Below are positions 35,767 to 48,504 of a DNA stretch of 64,000 nt, piece by piece. The notes below the pieces were generated by a model. It saw only the letters and a list, made by a program, of their open reading frames with translations. It had not been told where the DNA came from and searched no databases. Every line of letters starts with the position of its first letter. The stretch's first letter is position 1. The position numbers and the translations under genes are program-made. Source of the stretch: Pleurotus djamor (lineage: Eukaryota; Basidiomycota; Agaricomycetes; Agaricales; Pleurotaceae); the NCBI GenBank assembly GCA_029747585.1, contig JAPEVF010000152.1, positions 24,985 through 88,984 of the forward strand, given 5' to 3'.

Positions 35767-38187
35767 TTATGACAATATTTGTGCAATCGCGGCCGGGTTT
35801 TCGACATAATCAATCAAGAGTTCCTTCAACTTGATGAAGTTTGGTGTCCCCAGACCAGTAACTAACGAAACAAGATGTGTTCAGTAGAAGATCAACTCGC
35901 ATCTGAACAGAAGTCGTACCTGGATCCCAACCATCTGCGGCCTATGAAATAGATAATCAGCCAATTTTGAAGCAACGAAAAGATCGGAACACACAAAGAA
36001 CCCTGGAGTTCCACATCCTGGATTATTCCCAGAGGTGACATCATGGAGGCCGGGAATAGCATGGCTATAAAGAGCCGGGTTAAGGAAACCAAGTACTGGC
36101 TTGCCTTGGGCGAGGCGAGCGTCGTTGAGGAGGGATATCACAGCGGCGAAGACGGGGGCTGCTGCAGAGGTGCCACCTATGGAAGCCCATTTACCCTTGA
36201 CGTGGATTGCATAATGACGTCCTTGGGCCGCTACATCAGGAATGGCTCGTCCACCTCTAGAGCATCTGATCAGGATACAGCAAACCCTCGCACAACAGAA
36301 CAGGAACTCACGGATTGAAGAGACCTCGATAGATATCTCCGAGCTTATTGAGGTATCCAAGTACGGCTTCATTCTGATAATACGGACGAGCGAACTAGGC
36401 AGGGATATCGTAAGCGAGGAATAGTGGAAGAGAATAGAAACCTACATAGTTGCTGAAGCCTCCTCCGGAGAAGTAAACGGCAGTTTCGGGGTAGCCATTG
36501 GTGCCTCCAACAGCGGTTACGCTGGATTGGTGATCAGATCCGAAATTGAGAGTAGCCATGACCATAGCTGACTTACTAGGGGCAAGTGGCTGGGAACAAG
36601 GGTGAGAATCGACGAACGTTGCGTCCATCATTGCTGTAGCATTTCTGCGTGTTCGGATCAGGGTTACCATCACCAACTCCATTATCGCCTGATGCGAAGA
36701 TCAGCGAAACACCACGGGAGGCTAATTTGAGACGGTGTGTTATTCTCAAGGTTGCTGCGGAAGCATAAGAGAACCACTGACTGAGCTTCATGAAGTCTCG
36801 ACAGACACGTTCAGCATAAGTGACTGGGACTACAGTAGAATCATTGAGAGTGCGTTCTAGATTGAGGTATAGGGGCACCTACCGGTTTGCTCACTGTCGC
36901 CGTAACTGGTGGAGATGACGGCAGGTGGGCTTGGGTCGGAGGACATATGGTCAAGCCACTACGACTTTTGTCAATGAAAGCTCGCTCACGTTGTTGTCGA
37001 GGGGACTTACAACTTGATAGGGTTCGTTCGTGTTCCGCGTTGTGACATGATCAGCTTGGAAAGGGGGACTTCCAGGCGTGGACCAGAAGACGCCAGGGAT
37101 GGGATGGGCCAGTCCAAAAGCATATTGGACATCCAAGTTAGCTTCACTGCCTGCTGCTTCCAATACTTGGCTGTTGATTCCACCTGTCGAACACATTAGC
37201 ATCGTTGCGTACGCTCTATAGAAACGCATCGCTTACCATTCACAGAGCGGAATTCAAAAGTCGAGTTGACTGCTTCAGGTCGTTGCATCCTGTAGAATTC
37301 TTGTAGATCCTCGATGTTGGCGTACTGATCAAGGTAGCCAGTGATACCGATCTTTTGCGCATGAGGAACTTGAGGAACATAGCCAAGGAGGTTATACATT
37401 TGACTGAGACAGTTGACGGTGATCGTGAAGTTGCAGTGTGGGTCCACCGGGCCAGCTGGAAGATCGCCAGTGAGGACTTGGAAGTTGTTTACGTGCATAA
37501 GGGGCGAAGCGATATCTTCCGTCTTGAACTCTTCGCTTTCAAAGAAGAGGTGGGACTTCATTCCTTTCCAGCGGGCAAAAAGGGTCGTCGGTTGCACGAT
37601 GTCAACATGGCTGTGGAGGTTCTCTGGGAGACTGTAGCTTGTCGTACGAAGAATGTACTCGTCGTCGTCGTGCCGCCAGATGTTGTATTTCTTCAAGCTA
37701 TTTGTCAGTCGCCCGTCAAAAGAAGGAAACGCGGGCGTACCGTGTCCAACATTTGTTCTGCCAACCTAACCGGTACGGTGAAGCTCACCGAATCATTCGA
37801 CGACGACCGCGAGATATCCGAGTCCAAGATACCATATCCCGACAACCATTGATCCACTAGGCGAGTACTCTCCTCGTGCGGCGCCGAAAGTTCGTCCACC
37901 TCGGCCTGTGAAAGATGCTGCCCATAGCGAGAGTGGCTGGGATCACTAATCTCCACCAGATGCTGTTCCAAAAGCGAGAAACGGGGTTGTGAAAGAGCGA
38001 CTCGTAAAGTGATTGTGTGGTGGGCGGGTGCCGGGGCGTACTTCGTCCAGCCTTGGGGAGTCGGGATGCTCTCCTTGACTTTATGCTGGCAACCCGTTCC
38101 AGAAGAGTAATAAAAGGGTACCGCCAAACTGAAGCAAGGATATAAGACCAGTGCCAGACTGGCAGCAGTAAAAGTTGAGGTCCTCAT
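35767..38187 (-). CDS. Sedolisin-family (S53) tripeptidyl peptidase
   Basis: Eleven exons: 38187-37741, 37690-37237, 37183-37011, 36958-36883, 36829-36782, 36721-36577, 36521-36446, 36394-36312, 36256-35995, 35941-35920, 35861-35767; 626 residues. Secreted or vacuolar acid peptidase that removes tripeptides from protein N termini. It has a signal peptide (TAASLALVLYPCFSLA), a pro-kumamolisin activation domain (LRVALSQPRFSLLEQHLVEI, SDPSHSRYGQHLS) and the catalytic domain. Catalytic residues are visible: E314 and D318 in SEANLDVQYAFG, oxyanion Asp in FASGDNGVG (412), and Ser in GGTSAAAP (531). The calcium site is near DGWDPVTGLGTPNF. The tiny exons 8-10 are fixed by this conserved C-terminal region. 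All key residues are present, so it should be active. Confidence 0.93.
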
Positions 38188-38658
38188 CGCTGGTCGCGGA
38201 CGATGCTGCCTAGTTGAACTGGGCGAGGTAAAGCTTCAATGGAAGTAGGAAACAAACATTTATAGCATCAACCGACGCGCTTGCAGACACGTTTCGCATC
38301 ATAAATCCTGTTCCATTTTGCTTCGCGACCGTCGATACAAACATTAGTTCTGTTCATGTCAGAGACTTAGCCCAATTAGTTTAGCTGTGATTTTGATCCC
38401 GGGAAAAAGAAGCACAGGTACTCGATGCAGAGACATTCTAAGCATTGTTCAACTGATTTCACCGTAATCCTTAGTCCAGTCAAACGAAGACATGTGGGCT
38501 CCAGAGCAATAATGCTGACGATGAAGTGGTGGAGGAGAAGAGAGTGCCAGCACACAAAATGGATGTGGCAGCGACAAGAGGCCAAGCATAACGCGTCTGC
38601 GTAAACGCTCGAGCTCTCAAGTTAGACGCCAAGAAACTAATTTTATTCAACAAAATCA
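38188..38658. other. Intergenic, promoter of the sedolisin gene
   Basis: On the minus strand TATAAAT (plus 38258-38264) lies about 71 bases before the sedolisin start. No other content recognised. Confidence 0.4.
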
Positions 38659-40243
38659 TCATGCTGCTGCTGGCACTGACTGAGCGGCGGTAGGGTTGCC
38701 ACCTTGCCTCTTTGCATTAGATATAACCTCCAGTATTGATGTGAGCCCAGATTTCCAAGCTACCAAGCGTTTTTCCAATCCTTGCCATTGGTCTTTTTCA
38801 AAGGTGCGGGCGGTGGAACGGATGATGTGCATTGTGCGGCTGGTCTGAGAGAGCTTCCCTGACACGAGACCGACTCGGATAACTGGGAGGGAAAGTTTAT
38901 AAATTGTGGGTAGAAAGAAGGAGATGGGGGACGTACCGTCGATACCCCACTTTTCAACGTCCGATTCGTCCACCTGAATTGTCTGTGCAATTTGGGCGTA
39001 TGGGAGGTCCTGTCCAACATGTTGGAACGCTAGCGCGGCGAGAGAGAGTAGCCGAATTTTGTGACCGAGTTGTTCCTTGTCAAGTTCTACACAATGAGTC
39101 AATATACGAAGAACACTGTCCACAGAGGAACGCTCGAGATGACGTACGGTACTTTTCAAATGCATCTGAGTGGCTAGCTTCCCAAGCTTGGTATTCGGAC
39201 AAGCCACCGGTGAGGAATATGTGGAGGAGTTGGAAAAGCTCGTGGTCTTTGGCTGCGATGACCGCGTCGAGCTTGAAGAGAGGGTCGAAATCGAATAATG
39301 TGGGCAGGCGAAGAGCTACGGCCATTATTTCTGCACCAGCAGACGGGGCGTCAGGAGAGGACGAGGGTATTGATCGAACATATGAAAGTTCGTATTCGTA
39401 CGACTTCGTCCTTGACATCAACCAAAATTTGAGTTCGACTGCAACAATGACACTGAAAGAAGAAACGCACGGTTCCCCAGCTTTCCGATACGCGTCGGAT
39501 ATCTTTTTCCATAGTTGGCTACTTTGTTCAGATGAAACATTCCATTCCGAGAGCCATTTTGAAATCTTCTGTTGGGTGGGTTGTAGGACATCAAGATCAT
39601 CGTTTTCCGAAGCTAGATCGAGGAGGGCAGTGTAAACGGTCAACCGAAGAATAGAGTGCTGATCTATAGTGTTGAAGAGATTGGATAGGCTATTCCAAGC
39701 GATATGAGCGCGTATTCAGTAGTATTATGTCGAAACTTGACGTACATTCGGTATTTGAGGGAGGCGTGGTCCGTGGATGAGCCTGTAATGGCACTGACAA
39801 GCTTCGAAGTATACTCAGCCAGTTCGGGGGAGTCATTGTCATAGAGGGTGAATAAGTGTCCATATATCAAATTGAAGAATCCCTCAATTTCTGTCGGGCA
39901 GGAGGACAGAGATCAATAAACCATAAGTGACCAGCGAAGGAGTTTACGACTTACCTTTTTCCGAGCCATCGCCAAAACCCTTGACTTCTGCAAGTGCCAT
40001 CGAGAAGACCTTCTTCTGGCGTTCCTTATCCAGCCCAGCACCATCGCTCGACTTCAATGCCTCCTGGAACGGCCGGATGGCCTCAGCCCTCTCCTCATCT
40101 GATCGTCCACGAATGATATAGTTCACAAGGTCTTGGATCTATCTAAAATGTCAGAATCATTAACAGAGACATATTTCACGTCGTCTGACCTGCTCTTCGA
40201 ACGTCCCCTCGGCGAATACAGTTATTGAGTCTGCACGAGACAT
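38659..40243 (-). CDS. Translation initiation factor eIF3 subunit M
   Basis: Exons 40243-40190, 40138-39955, 39890-39746, 39689-39471, 39410-39148, 39086-38937, 38882-38659; 412 residues. eIF3m is a PCI-domain subunit of the eIF3 complex, which brings mRNA and initiator tRNA to the 40S ribosome. Recognised by the order YRILSNLFNTIDQHSILRL, FLTGGLSEYQAW, LGHKIRLLSLAALAF and the C-terminal winged-helix part: DLPYAQIAQTIQVDESDVEK, WGIDVIRVGLVSGKLSQTS and FEKDQWQGLEKRLVAWKS. Length matches human eIF3m (374) with small insertions. Every exon boundary keeps frame through conserved sequence. Confidence 0.92.
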
Positions 40244-40447
40244 TTTGGATGTGGGATTGGTGGAAAACTCAAAAATTTAGGGTTGGGGTTATCAGCCACT
40301 CGATCACTCATGCTAAGTCACAAAATGATCTGACTTGAATCTGACTTAGCAAGAGAGGCGGTTGAACAAATTCATAATTGATGTTCAGCATTGGATGCAC
40401 ATATTACTCGATGCTATGGTACATAATAGTATAACCTCAATCTCCCC

Positions 40448-42032
40448 TCAGTCCAGCAGCTCATCGCCGTCCCAATCAACGTCCGTATTCCTCGCAATTT
40501 CCTCTACATCGCGTGCCGTGATCTGACATTGCTGAATCGTAACCACTAGTGGTGTCAAATCACGGTCTTCCCTGTCCTTTATCAGATCCATCACAGCAGG
40601 CAGCATGTCCCTAGCACCAGCGTTTGTCGAAAACGCGGCGCCAAAATTACAACATCGCAACTGAATTTGATTCAGTTTTGGGAGGAGGTTTGACTGTGTC
40701 ATGGCGCGAAGAGGAGGGGCGGAGACATAGCTTGCCTCAAGCCGTTGTGTTGCATTGAAATTTCGGAATAATTCCGAGCATGTCGAGAGCTGAAATCCAT
40801 CGAGGCCGTCCAGGCGAAGCGCCGTTATACCTGAACAGGGCAAAGCTTCGCAGAGTTCCAGGGCAAGGTCGGTAAGGCGGAGCATGGGTTCCTCGGATAT
40901 AATATGAACGTTACATAACGTTTCCGAAGAGGGAGTGTAGAGCGTCACGGAGAGGTACTGCGGTGGAGCACCTGATGAACTGATCCTAACGCAATCGATG
41001 GCGGGGGCGCATTCCTTGGTATACCTGGAGAATAGGGCCACTAATCCAGAAACGTCTGGGCTCGGAGTAGACGAAGCTTGTGAAGTTTCGAAACGCACAA
41101 TAGCAGACAAAGGAAGATCCAGATATTTGAACAGCCGGGAGCATTGAATGTCTGGTGACTTGATGTAGACGCTTTTGAGTTTACCAGCAGTCACTTTGGG
41201 GAGCGTGGATTCCACGGAGGAGCTGGTGAGGACATGTGACAGGTAGAGATCTTCCAAGTCAGGGGTATTTCGGAGGATATAGAGGAGAGAGGGTATGGAG
41301 ATGGCGTGATCAGTGTTCTGGGAAGAGAGTCGAAGTCGAAGAAGTCGAGGAAGAGGGGGAAGTGTCGACAGAATGGGGACATTGTGAAGCTCCAAGATCC
41401 GTAGTGAAGGCAGCTGCTGTGCTACAAGGCGATCTGGAAGGGTAAAAGGTCCGCTGCAGTCATGCCTAGCTGTCAGGCGAAGAGTGTGCAAGAGAGGAAG
41501 CGGCTCGGGGTCGGCGGAGTGCTGTAAAGGAGTAAAGAACTCCCTCAGGTTGGAGGAGCTCGAAGAGAGATTCAATTCTTGGATCATGGTGATGCGAAGC
41601 ATAATTTCTCTTGCAATAGATGTATGAAGGCGGGCCTCGAATGGACCGGATTTGCAAGATATATGGAGAGGGGCGTTCTTGGACCTCGCCAACATTGCTT
41701 CGACTGAGTCCAACCGCGAAATATCGAACGAGCTCCACAGGCGGGGCGTGTCCAAGGCTATTTCACGCCAAGAACGACACACTCCCGCGACATTGAGCCA
41801 ACTGCGCTCCTTGCGATCGCTCCTATACCGAAGCGTGTAGGCGAGCAATGTGGTAGACAGGACCTTATTCTCGAGGAATATTTGGGACAGAAGCTCGGGA
41901 GGTAATTTGGCGATTTCGCATTGCGTGTCGGTAGAGACGCGTCGCACGTCAACAATATTCATCTATAGAGCACAAAAATGGGGTAAAGCGGCATGCTAGC
42001 GGTCGTGGAAGTTTTGAACGCACCTGGGTCAT
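40448..42032 (-). CDS. F-box protein with leucine-rich repeats
   Basis: Main exon 41962-40448 (504 codons), with a probable 9-nt first exon ATG ACC CAG at 42032-42024 spliced to it (donor gtgcgt, acceptor tatag), giving 507 residues. If that is wrong, translation starts at ATG 41962. The F-box is clear: AKLPPELLSQIFLENK, then LNVAGVCRSWREIALDTPRLWSSFDI. The rest has irregular leucine-rich repeats (LLHTLRLTARHD, LRILELHNVPILSTLPPL, LEDLYLSHVL). Likely SCF ubiquitin-ligase receptor; target unknown. A TATATATA stretch at 42078-42085 sits 46 bases before the first-exon ATG. Confidence 0.8.
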
Positions 42033-42828
42033 GATGTGGGTTAAAATGAAGTTGCGGGAGAGCCAACGTCCGTCTCGTATATATACTGGAGACTAACGTG
42101 ACCGTGAGTGGGGCCGAGAAAGCGGAGTGGTCAACGGAAGCAAAAGGCTTCGGATCTCAACGAAGACCAGGTGATGTGGTCTCCGTGAGCGCGACAGGTA
42201 CACCGTGGCACGGTTTGCGGCTTTTTGCGGCTACATTGCGGTCAACATCAACGTTTGGCAAGCATGAGAGCATAGGCTTTCAGCTCGAACGTTTTGAGCT
42301 TTTTACACGCAAGTATGCAACGTGCAAGACCCGGCCGTACACAAGATGGGGCCAAGTTGACTAAAGGCCGCGCCTCCAGCTTTGGCGCGTAATTGTGGAA
42401 CCTTTTGAGGTATGTGGGTAGAAGGAGTCATGGTGGAGAAGAGAACGCTCAAGCGAAGATCATTTTGCGGCGCTCAGGGCGGGGGTTGGCGACCCATCGG
42501 GGAACCGTGGACTGGGGTAACCGAGAACCCGGTCAGCTGGTAAGGTCTTGGGTCTACCTCCTGGTCCCTTACTTATATTTTTCTCGAAGAACCGCCAGAA
42601 CAGTTCATTTCGCCCAAGTCGCACGACCTTTCTGATGAGATGGTCACAAGAGCCAGGGCAACCCTCACCGTAACACGCGGCCCACTGCGAATTACCCATC
42701 GATGAGCGTAGAACTTCGTCGAATTACGCCAGTGGAAAATTTGCTCGGCCCGATGCTGGGTTTATAGGAGCCCCAGGCCGAATCATAAGTTTTTCGGACC
42801 TTCACCGACGACGTTCCCTTCGACGACC
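42033..42828. other. Divergent intergenic region, F-box gene / MFS gene
   Basis: About 800 bases with promoters of both flanking genes. No gene recognised. Confidence 0.5.
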
Positions 42829-44654
42829 ATGACCGCCATTGACCACCAAGTCGACGAAGAAACACCGCTGTTGCAGAAGAAGCAACCTTCTCCAACCCCC
42901 CTGCGGTGGTCTCAGGTCTCCATCGTCCTCCTCACCCAAGTGTGTGAACCCCTGGCCAGCCAGTCCATATACCCGTACATTAATCAGGTATGTACGCCAT
43001 TGCTTCGAGAAGTCGTTGACAGTGCACTGAAAGTCACCCAGCTCATTAGTGAACTCGATATAACCGGAGGGGACGAATCAAAAGTAGGCTACTACGCTGG
43101 GATCATCGTGAGTCTGCTTCGTTCACCACCTACTACAATCTTCATCGCAGAGCTAACTGTTCAGTAACAAGGAATCCTTATTCTTTGTAACACAAGCATG
43201 TACCGTACTCCAATGGAGTCGACTGTCAGATAGAATTGGGCGAAAGCCAGTCCTTCTCACAGGTCTGTTTGGGCTTTCTTTGTCGATCCTGTGCTTTGGA
43301 CTGTCTAGGACGTTTTGGATGCTTATAATAAGGTGCGCTTGATGTTAGTTATTCCCCCGAATACGCCGCTGATGCACATTCAGTCGTTGTTTATGTGGAA
43401 TGCTCAATGGGAATATCGGTACGTCAACAATCATTCCATTTCCATTCCACCGCCGAGCGTAGCGCTGACCTTTCACAAACTAGGTGTAATGAAGAGTGCT
43501 ATGGGTGACCTAACGGACTCGAGTAATCGATCACGAGGATTCTCTCTCATGCCCATAGTATGGTCAGCAGGGGCGACTCTGGGGTACGATGACGTTTCTT
43601 CTTCGCTTCGTTCCTTGGCATAGTACTCATTACTTTTTCCGCGGCTAGACCGCTCATAGGTGGTGGCCTGTCGAAACCACATGAACGATTCCCTAATACA
43701 TTTCGCTCCCAATTCTGGCATGACTATCCCTACTTCCTCCCAGGTGCTGTTGTAGCGCTTCTCGTTGGCATTTCGTTCGTTCTCACATCCGTGGTCTTTG
43801 AGGAGGTAAGCTCAACTTGTGCTTCTCGTAATGACATATAGCATCTAACCGTCCCTGGGATAGTCTTTGGGTCATCATCACAAAAAGGCATCATCTCTGG
43901 ATGTCAGCCTACTTNCCCAAAGATGAAAGGCCCGTACCCCTTCATGCTCTCTTCCGCCGTCGGATTTTGATCCCCATATTCAACTACGTCTCTCTCGCAT
44001 TCCTAGAAATAGGTCTTTGCGCTCTCCATCCCCTCTTCTTCTCTATGCCTGTAGCGCTCGGTGGACTCGGCTTGGCACCTCATCAGATTGGGTATATCCT
44101 TGGCTCCTTCGGTGCTATGAACGGCATATTCCAAGCCCTCTTCTTCACAAAGATTATTGATAGGTTTAATCCTAGACGAATCTTTATTGGGGGGATCATG
44201 TTGTTCACGCCAATTTTCTGTTTGTTCCCTGTGATGAACGGGTTTGCGCGGACAGAGAACTTCGGTATGTTGGTCTGGGTTGCGTTGATAATACAGTTGT
44301 CACTGTATGTTTTGATGGATATGGCTTATGGTGAGTTGTGGTTATCCTTACTCCGACCATCAAGTCTGACGCGCTTGCGTAGGCTGTATCTTCATGTTCG
44401 TCACCGCCGCAGCACCTAACAAACGATCCCTTGGAGCTACCAACGGGTTAGCTCAAACCACGGTATCCATTGCACGCGCCATCGGACCTGCCATGGCCAC
44501 ATCCTTATTTTCCGTCTCGAAAGAGTACAAACTCTTCGGAGGAAACTTTGTCTACGTCTTTCTCGTTTTCCTCAGCTTGTGCGCGCTGACGTTGGCAAGG
44601 CAGCTTCCAGAGAATGGGTGGAAGGATAGGTGCGAAGGTGAAGAGAGCAAGTAA
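42829..44654 (+). CDS. Major facilitator superfamily transporter
   Basis: Exons 42829-42987, 43042-43107, 43172-43332, 43384-43418, 43484-43583, 43649-43805, 43864-44330, 44383-44654. A 12-TM drug:H+ antiporter-like carrier. After a short acidic N terminus comes TM1 (VSIVLLTQVCEPLASQSIYPY), the TM2-3 loop motif RLSDRIGRKPVLLTG (MFS motif A), a second signature RCLCGMLNGNIGV|MKSAMGDLTD, and LMPIVWSAGATLG|PLIGGGLS (motif C-like). It resembles the ZIFL1/YCR023C group of uncharacterised fungal carriers. At 43915 an N breaks the frame: reading resumes cleanly (PKDERPVPLHALFRRR) only if the N is an extra base. Substrate unknown. Plasma or vacuolar membrane expected. Confidence 0.82.
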
Positions 44655-46435
44655 AAGCGAAAACAGAGTATGCCAGCTTTCGGTTATTCTGATGCCCCAT
44701 TCTATGACGGTGACGATCTTTTCCCCTTGCTTGTCAAGGGTTTCTGGTTGGGCACAATTGAAGCCTAATATTTACCGGTGTTTACATGCTTGTTGTTGAC
44801 GCCTTTGCCAAACAGACAATATCTTATCTTATCTGCGTTGTAAAGGTTCGACTTGGGTTCGACCCTCGACCACCGTCAACGTTTCAACTCTCAGTACTCA
44901 GTATCCCTGGTCAATACACAACACCTACTCAAAAATGTATGGTCGACCATCAACAACACGTTAAAGCTGAACGTTGAACGTTTGGGCGCTCAAGCGCTCA
45001 AACTCTGTTCTAACCTTAGGTATCCGACTGATCAGAGCTTGCGTTCTCGACTACATTCGGTCCTCTCGAAGACCATCCAAGACGACGAGGACGTATCTCA
45101 TCAACCACCCACACGTAGGCTCATCACATATTCTCTATGGCCGACCCTCTGCCACCTTTTGACTGTGTCAACCCCAGCGTTCGCAGGGGTCGTTAACAAA
45201 CTTTATTGGACACCACTCCAAACCCAACGAAACACCCATAGCGGCAAGATAGATTACAGTGAGGAGACTGGCAGCTACTCCCATTAACATTGCTTTCTAG
45301 ACACTCTCCCGATCCTCTCGTATCTAGTCCCCATCATCCCGGATGCGGTCCCCAAACACGCCCAATTCCATTGAATTCATTCCCTTTGCTAGATGGCTAT
45401 CTGGACTTCCTGATAAGACCAGGACCCGCCTTTGCGACAGCCTACCCAGCGGCTCCAGGGTCCCGAACGACGGCGGTAAGACAAGGATGTAAGAGCTTCC
45501 TTTAACCGCCCAATTGTACCATGGCTCTTGTTGGTACGTCAAACAGGGATGAACATGTCTTTGTTCTCCTCCTCTTGACCGTCGACGTGAACGGACCAGG
45601 ATGAAGGTATACTATCCATGCCTTTAGCCTCATCCGCCGTTTCCCTTGCCTTCAATCGGCGCCCCACGTTCACCTCCCAGTCCCATTTCCCTTTGGTTGG
45701 ACCTTGCTCAACACGAAGTCTAAGTTTCTATGGCTTCTCCGAGACTTTGAAGAGAAGGTGCCCTCATACTTTCGCTACGGAATCGGGATCACTAATATTC
45801 TAGGTCCCCCAAATCGGCGTGTAGAGGGTACAAAGCGAGTATCGCATTGATTGGCGGTATGTATCATAACTAGCATGATCTTCGAGCATACAGAGAGATC
45901 CTGAATATTGGATACTGAGCGCGCTGGGCGTCGACGCCTCAACTTTTTGAATCGAAGCAGAGCATGGATTACGCTAGCTCTTCGACTTGACTACGAATTC
46001 TGCTTTGTACCTACCACTTAAAATCCAGTCAGAATGAGACAAGCAAGGGTTTTGCCGACGCAGACGGCCCTTCCGAGTGATGAACAAGAAAGGACTTAAA
46101 AGGTACTTTGGTACCACTTCCATGCATGATTTCGATGTTGTACTACCTTCGATTGTTCGATAATAATATATCAGGTCATATAAAAAAAATCCACCGTCTT
46201 CATTGACTGCTTTCTCTAAATTGAGGAGTGTATCCCAAGAAGATATGAACACTTTTGATAGACGCAAGGAGCTGGTATGCGCGATGTTGCACTCTATCCT
46301 GGGGAAGGTTGGATTGCTCCCAGGGGCGGGAAAAGACTCCTGTAAAGCTTNAAAAAAAACTGAACTTCACACGTCCAACGTACGTCTCTGCACGCCTCCA
46401 GCACACCACTGCGTTCAAACGTTCAACGTTCAAGT
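44655..46435. other. 1.8-kb region without a confident gene
   Basis: The largest empty stretch of the window. A plus-strand reading is open for 144 codons at 44853-45287 but shows no domain or signal. Several shorter readings overlap on both strands. It may hold a decayed gene. One N at 46351 precedes a run of A. Confidence 0.4.
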
Positions 46436-47019
46436 ATGGAAGGCATCGAAGAGACAAAAGATGAACAGCCTACCGAGTCAACCGAGTTTCCACCACGTCT
46501 CGATACCGATCTTGTGCTGGATAGTGCTGACAATGTGCACTTCGCCGTCCACAAGGTCATGCTCACCTTGGCTTCTCCTGTATTTTGCGATATGTTGATT
46601 GCTATGCATTCGCGAGGCAGAACGACCTACAGGAGATTGTCGACAGTGCAAAAGTGGCTTGGCTGGATGTTAGGGCGAATGCACGACCATATCTCAATTC
46701 CAATCCCGTGACAAACTCCATGCCCTACGGATGGTATCGTGAGCTTTGGGAGTTCCGCGAAGAGCGTTCTCGCTGGCTCGGTCGTCAGAAGTGGTCTATC
46801 GACGATCACTTTCAAGTAGACCAATTTGAATGGAGGCACGCTCTAGTTTCTGCGGAAGATATGGAATTACTCTGGGAGAGGGTCAAGGCAAAACCATCCC
46901 TTCGTTACCTGAGGGAGCTGATAGCGGGTGTTGACCGGTCAAAGCAAGATGAAGGCTGGGCGGTGAATATTATTCTAGATGGGATGCAACGGCGATATGA
47001 AGAAGAATTTGGGCAATAG
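46436..47019 (+). pseudogene. BTB/POZ gene copy 1, broken by internal deletion
   Basis: Starts like its neighbours (MEGIEETKDEQ..., [30 protein letters not shown]) but at about 46590 the sequence jumps from the FxDM block straight to the downstream YAFARQNDLQEIVDSAKVAW block, in another reading frame. The second half of the BTB fold, the intron, and the linker present in the other copies are gone (roughly 340-390 bases compared with the downstream copies). The remaining C-terminal half is open to 47019 and keeps [20 protein letters not shown]. The frame change means the two halves cannot be read as one protein without an unrecognised intron, so I call it a pseudogene. Confidence 0.75.
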
Positions 47020-47265
47020 ACTGTTTGTGCAATACTCTGGTGTATCTAATTTGAGATAAGTACTGCTATGGTAAATAAATACCCAGCATCAGTTGGGCCG
47101 TGGCTTCTTGTCGTTGTTAGGCTAGATGAAATTTCAAGCCGGCTCACATACATAAGAGTAGATGGGGACTGACCTCGAGTAAGGGAGCGGTAAGGGGCCG
47201 GCCTGATAGCTCCTGTCTTTATTTGGCGTGGCTAATCCGCGTTTTGCTCTCAAGCATCGATGCCC

Positions 47266-48187
47266 ATGGAAGGCGCCGAGCAACACCAGCTCCAGCCCGT
47301 CTTCTCAGCCTCTTTCCCCTCGCGCCCTGACGCTGATCTGGTTCTCAAGAGTATTGATAATGTCCACTTCGCAGTACACAAGATCATCTTAGCCCTAGCT
47401 TCACCTATCTTTCATGACATGTTCGTCGTTGCGAACGAGAGTAAAGAGGGTGAGTCAAAAGTTTCAACCAGCAATTACCTATAAGTTATTAATCCCTCCT
47501 TAAACACAAACAGTTCCCGTTCCTTTAGCTGAGGAGTCGGTTCATCTCGAGGCACTTCTCAAACTCATTTATCCCGTCGATAACCCCTCATTTGAATCCC
47601 TTCTTGTCCTCCTAGAAGTTCATCGCGCCGCCCACAAGTACGAGGTCACCTCGGCGTATCCCTGGCTGAAGGCCGAACTCGTCCTAGAGAAGAAGGAGAC
47701 GACGACGCAATTCGGCTTTGTCCAGCTTTCAAACCTCCTATCCGAAGACCCTCTCTATTGTTACGCATTCGCAAGGCGAAACGATATGGAGGACGTTGTA
47801 TTACTTGCCCAGGAGGCTTGGCTTGACAGTGAAGCGCTACGACTAAAGCCTTACACTTCCAACCCATTGATTGACTCGATGCCATATGGTTGGTATCGCG
47901 AGCTTTGGGACCTTCGCGACAAACGCTCGCTGTGGGTCAAGTCTCAAGACTGGACTGTCAAGGAACGTGTATGGATTACTCCTGATGAATCCAAAAACAT
48001 TTTTATCCCTGAAAATGGTGATTCACGGCTGGAAGCACTTCGACACAAGGCCGCCCAATTCCCGTCGCTGAGGAGTTTGCGAGCGCTGAATGCGGAACCT
48101 TTTAGATTCAGTAGGGACGAGTACTGTGCGGTAAAGATTTTCCTCACGCGATTGGTAGCAAAGTATCAAATAGCTTTTGGGAATTAA
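47266..48187 (+). CDS. BTB/POZ domain protein, copy 2
   Basis: Exons 47266-47449 and 47514-48187; 285 residues. The BTB domain occupies the first 130 residues: [31 protein letters not shown], then after the intron [23 protein letters not shown] and the helical [20 protein letters not shown]-terminal region follows that the family shares: [36 protein letters not shown] and [17 protein letters not shown] domains dimerise and many bind CUL3; the C-terminal part is specific to agaricomycete proteins and has no assigned role. I use the second ATG (47266, not 47260) because it makes exon 1 exactly 184 nt as in copies 3-5. Intact and probably functional. Confidence 0.85.
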
Positions 48188-48504
48188 TGATCGTCATTGA
48201 CCTCCATTGATTCAATACAGCTAAAGGGTCGTCAGCTTACGATACTTCCAGGCCGTGTATGTATAATGATACCGATGTCGGATCCAAGTCTATATCAATG
48301 ACGTCGATCACCGAAGAAAGTTTTCCCTCACTTACCTCCCGGTTGGAACATGCGAAGCATCGTTGAGCTCAGGTCGAGCTTGTGTCGAGCTCGAGAATCG
48401 ACTGACTGGGGACCCCTCTCTTCATTTGGAAGGACCCTGAACTTGACTGGGGGAAAACACCTGCCTTTCGTCTGCCTCTCAATCTCGTTCCCCCACTCAG
48501 ACGT

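Noticed and set aside
44850..44885. T-arm-like sequence (gggttcgaccc) suggesting a tRNA
   Set aside because: No matching acceptor stem, D arm or anticodon arm is found in the 80 bases around it.
44853..45287. 144-codon plus-strand reading
   Set aside because: No domain, signal peptide or paralogue, and overlapping readings of similar length on both strands; not enough to call a gene.
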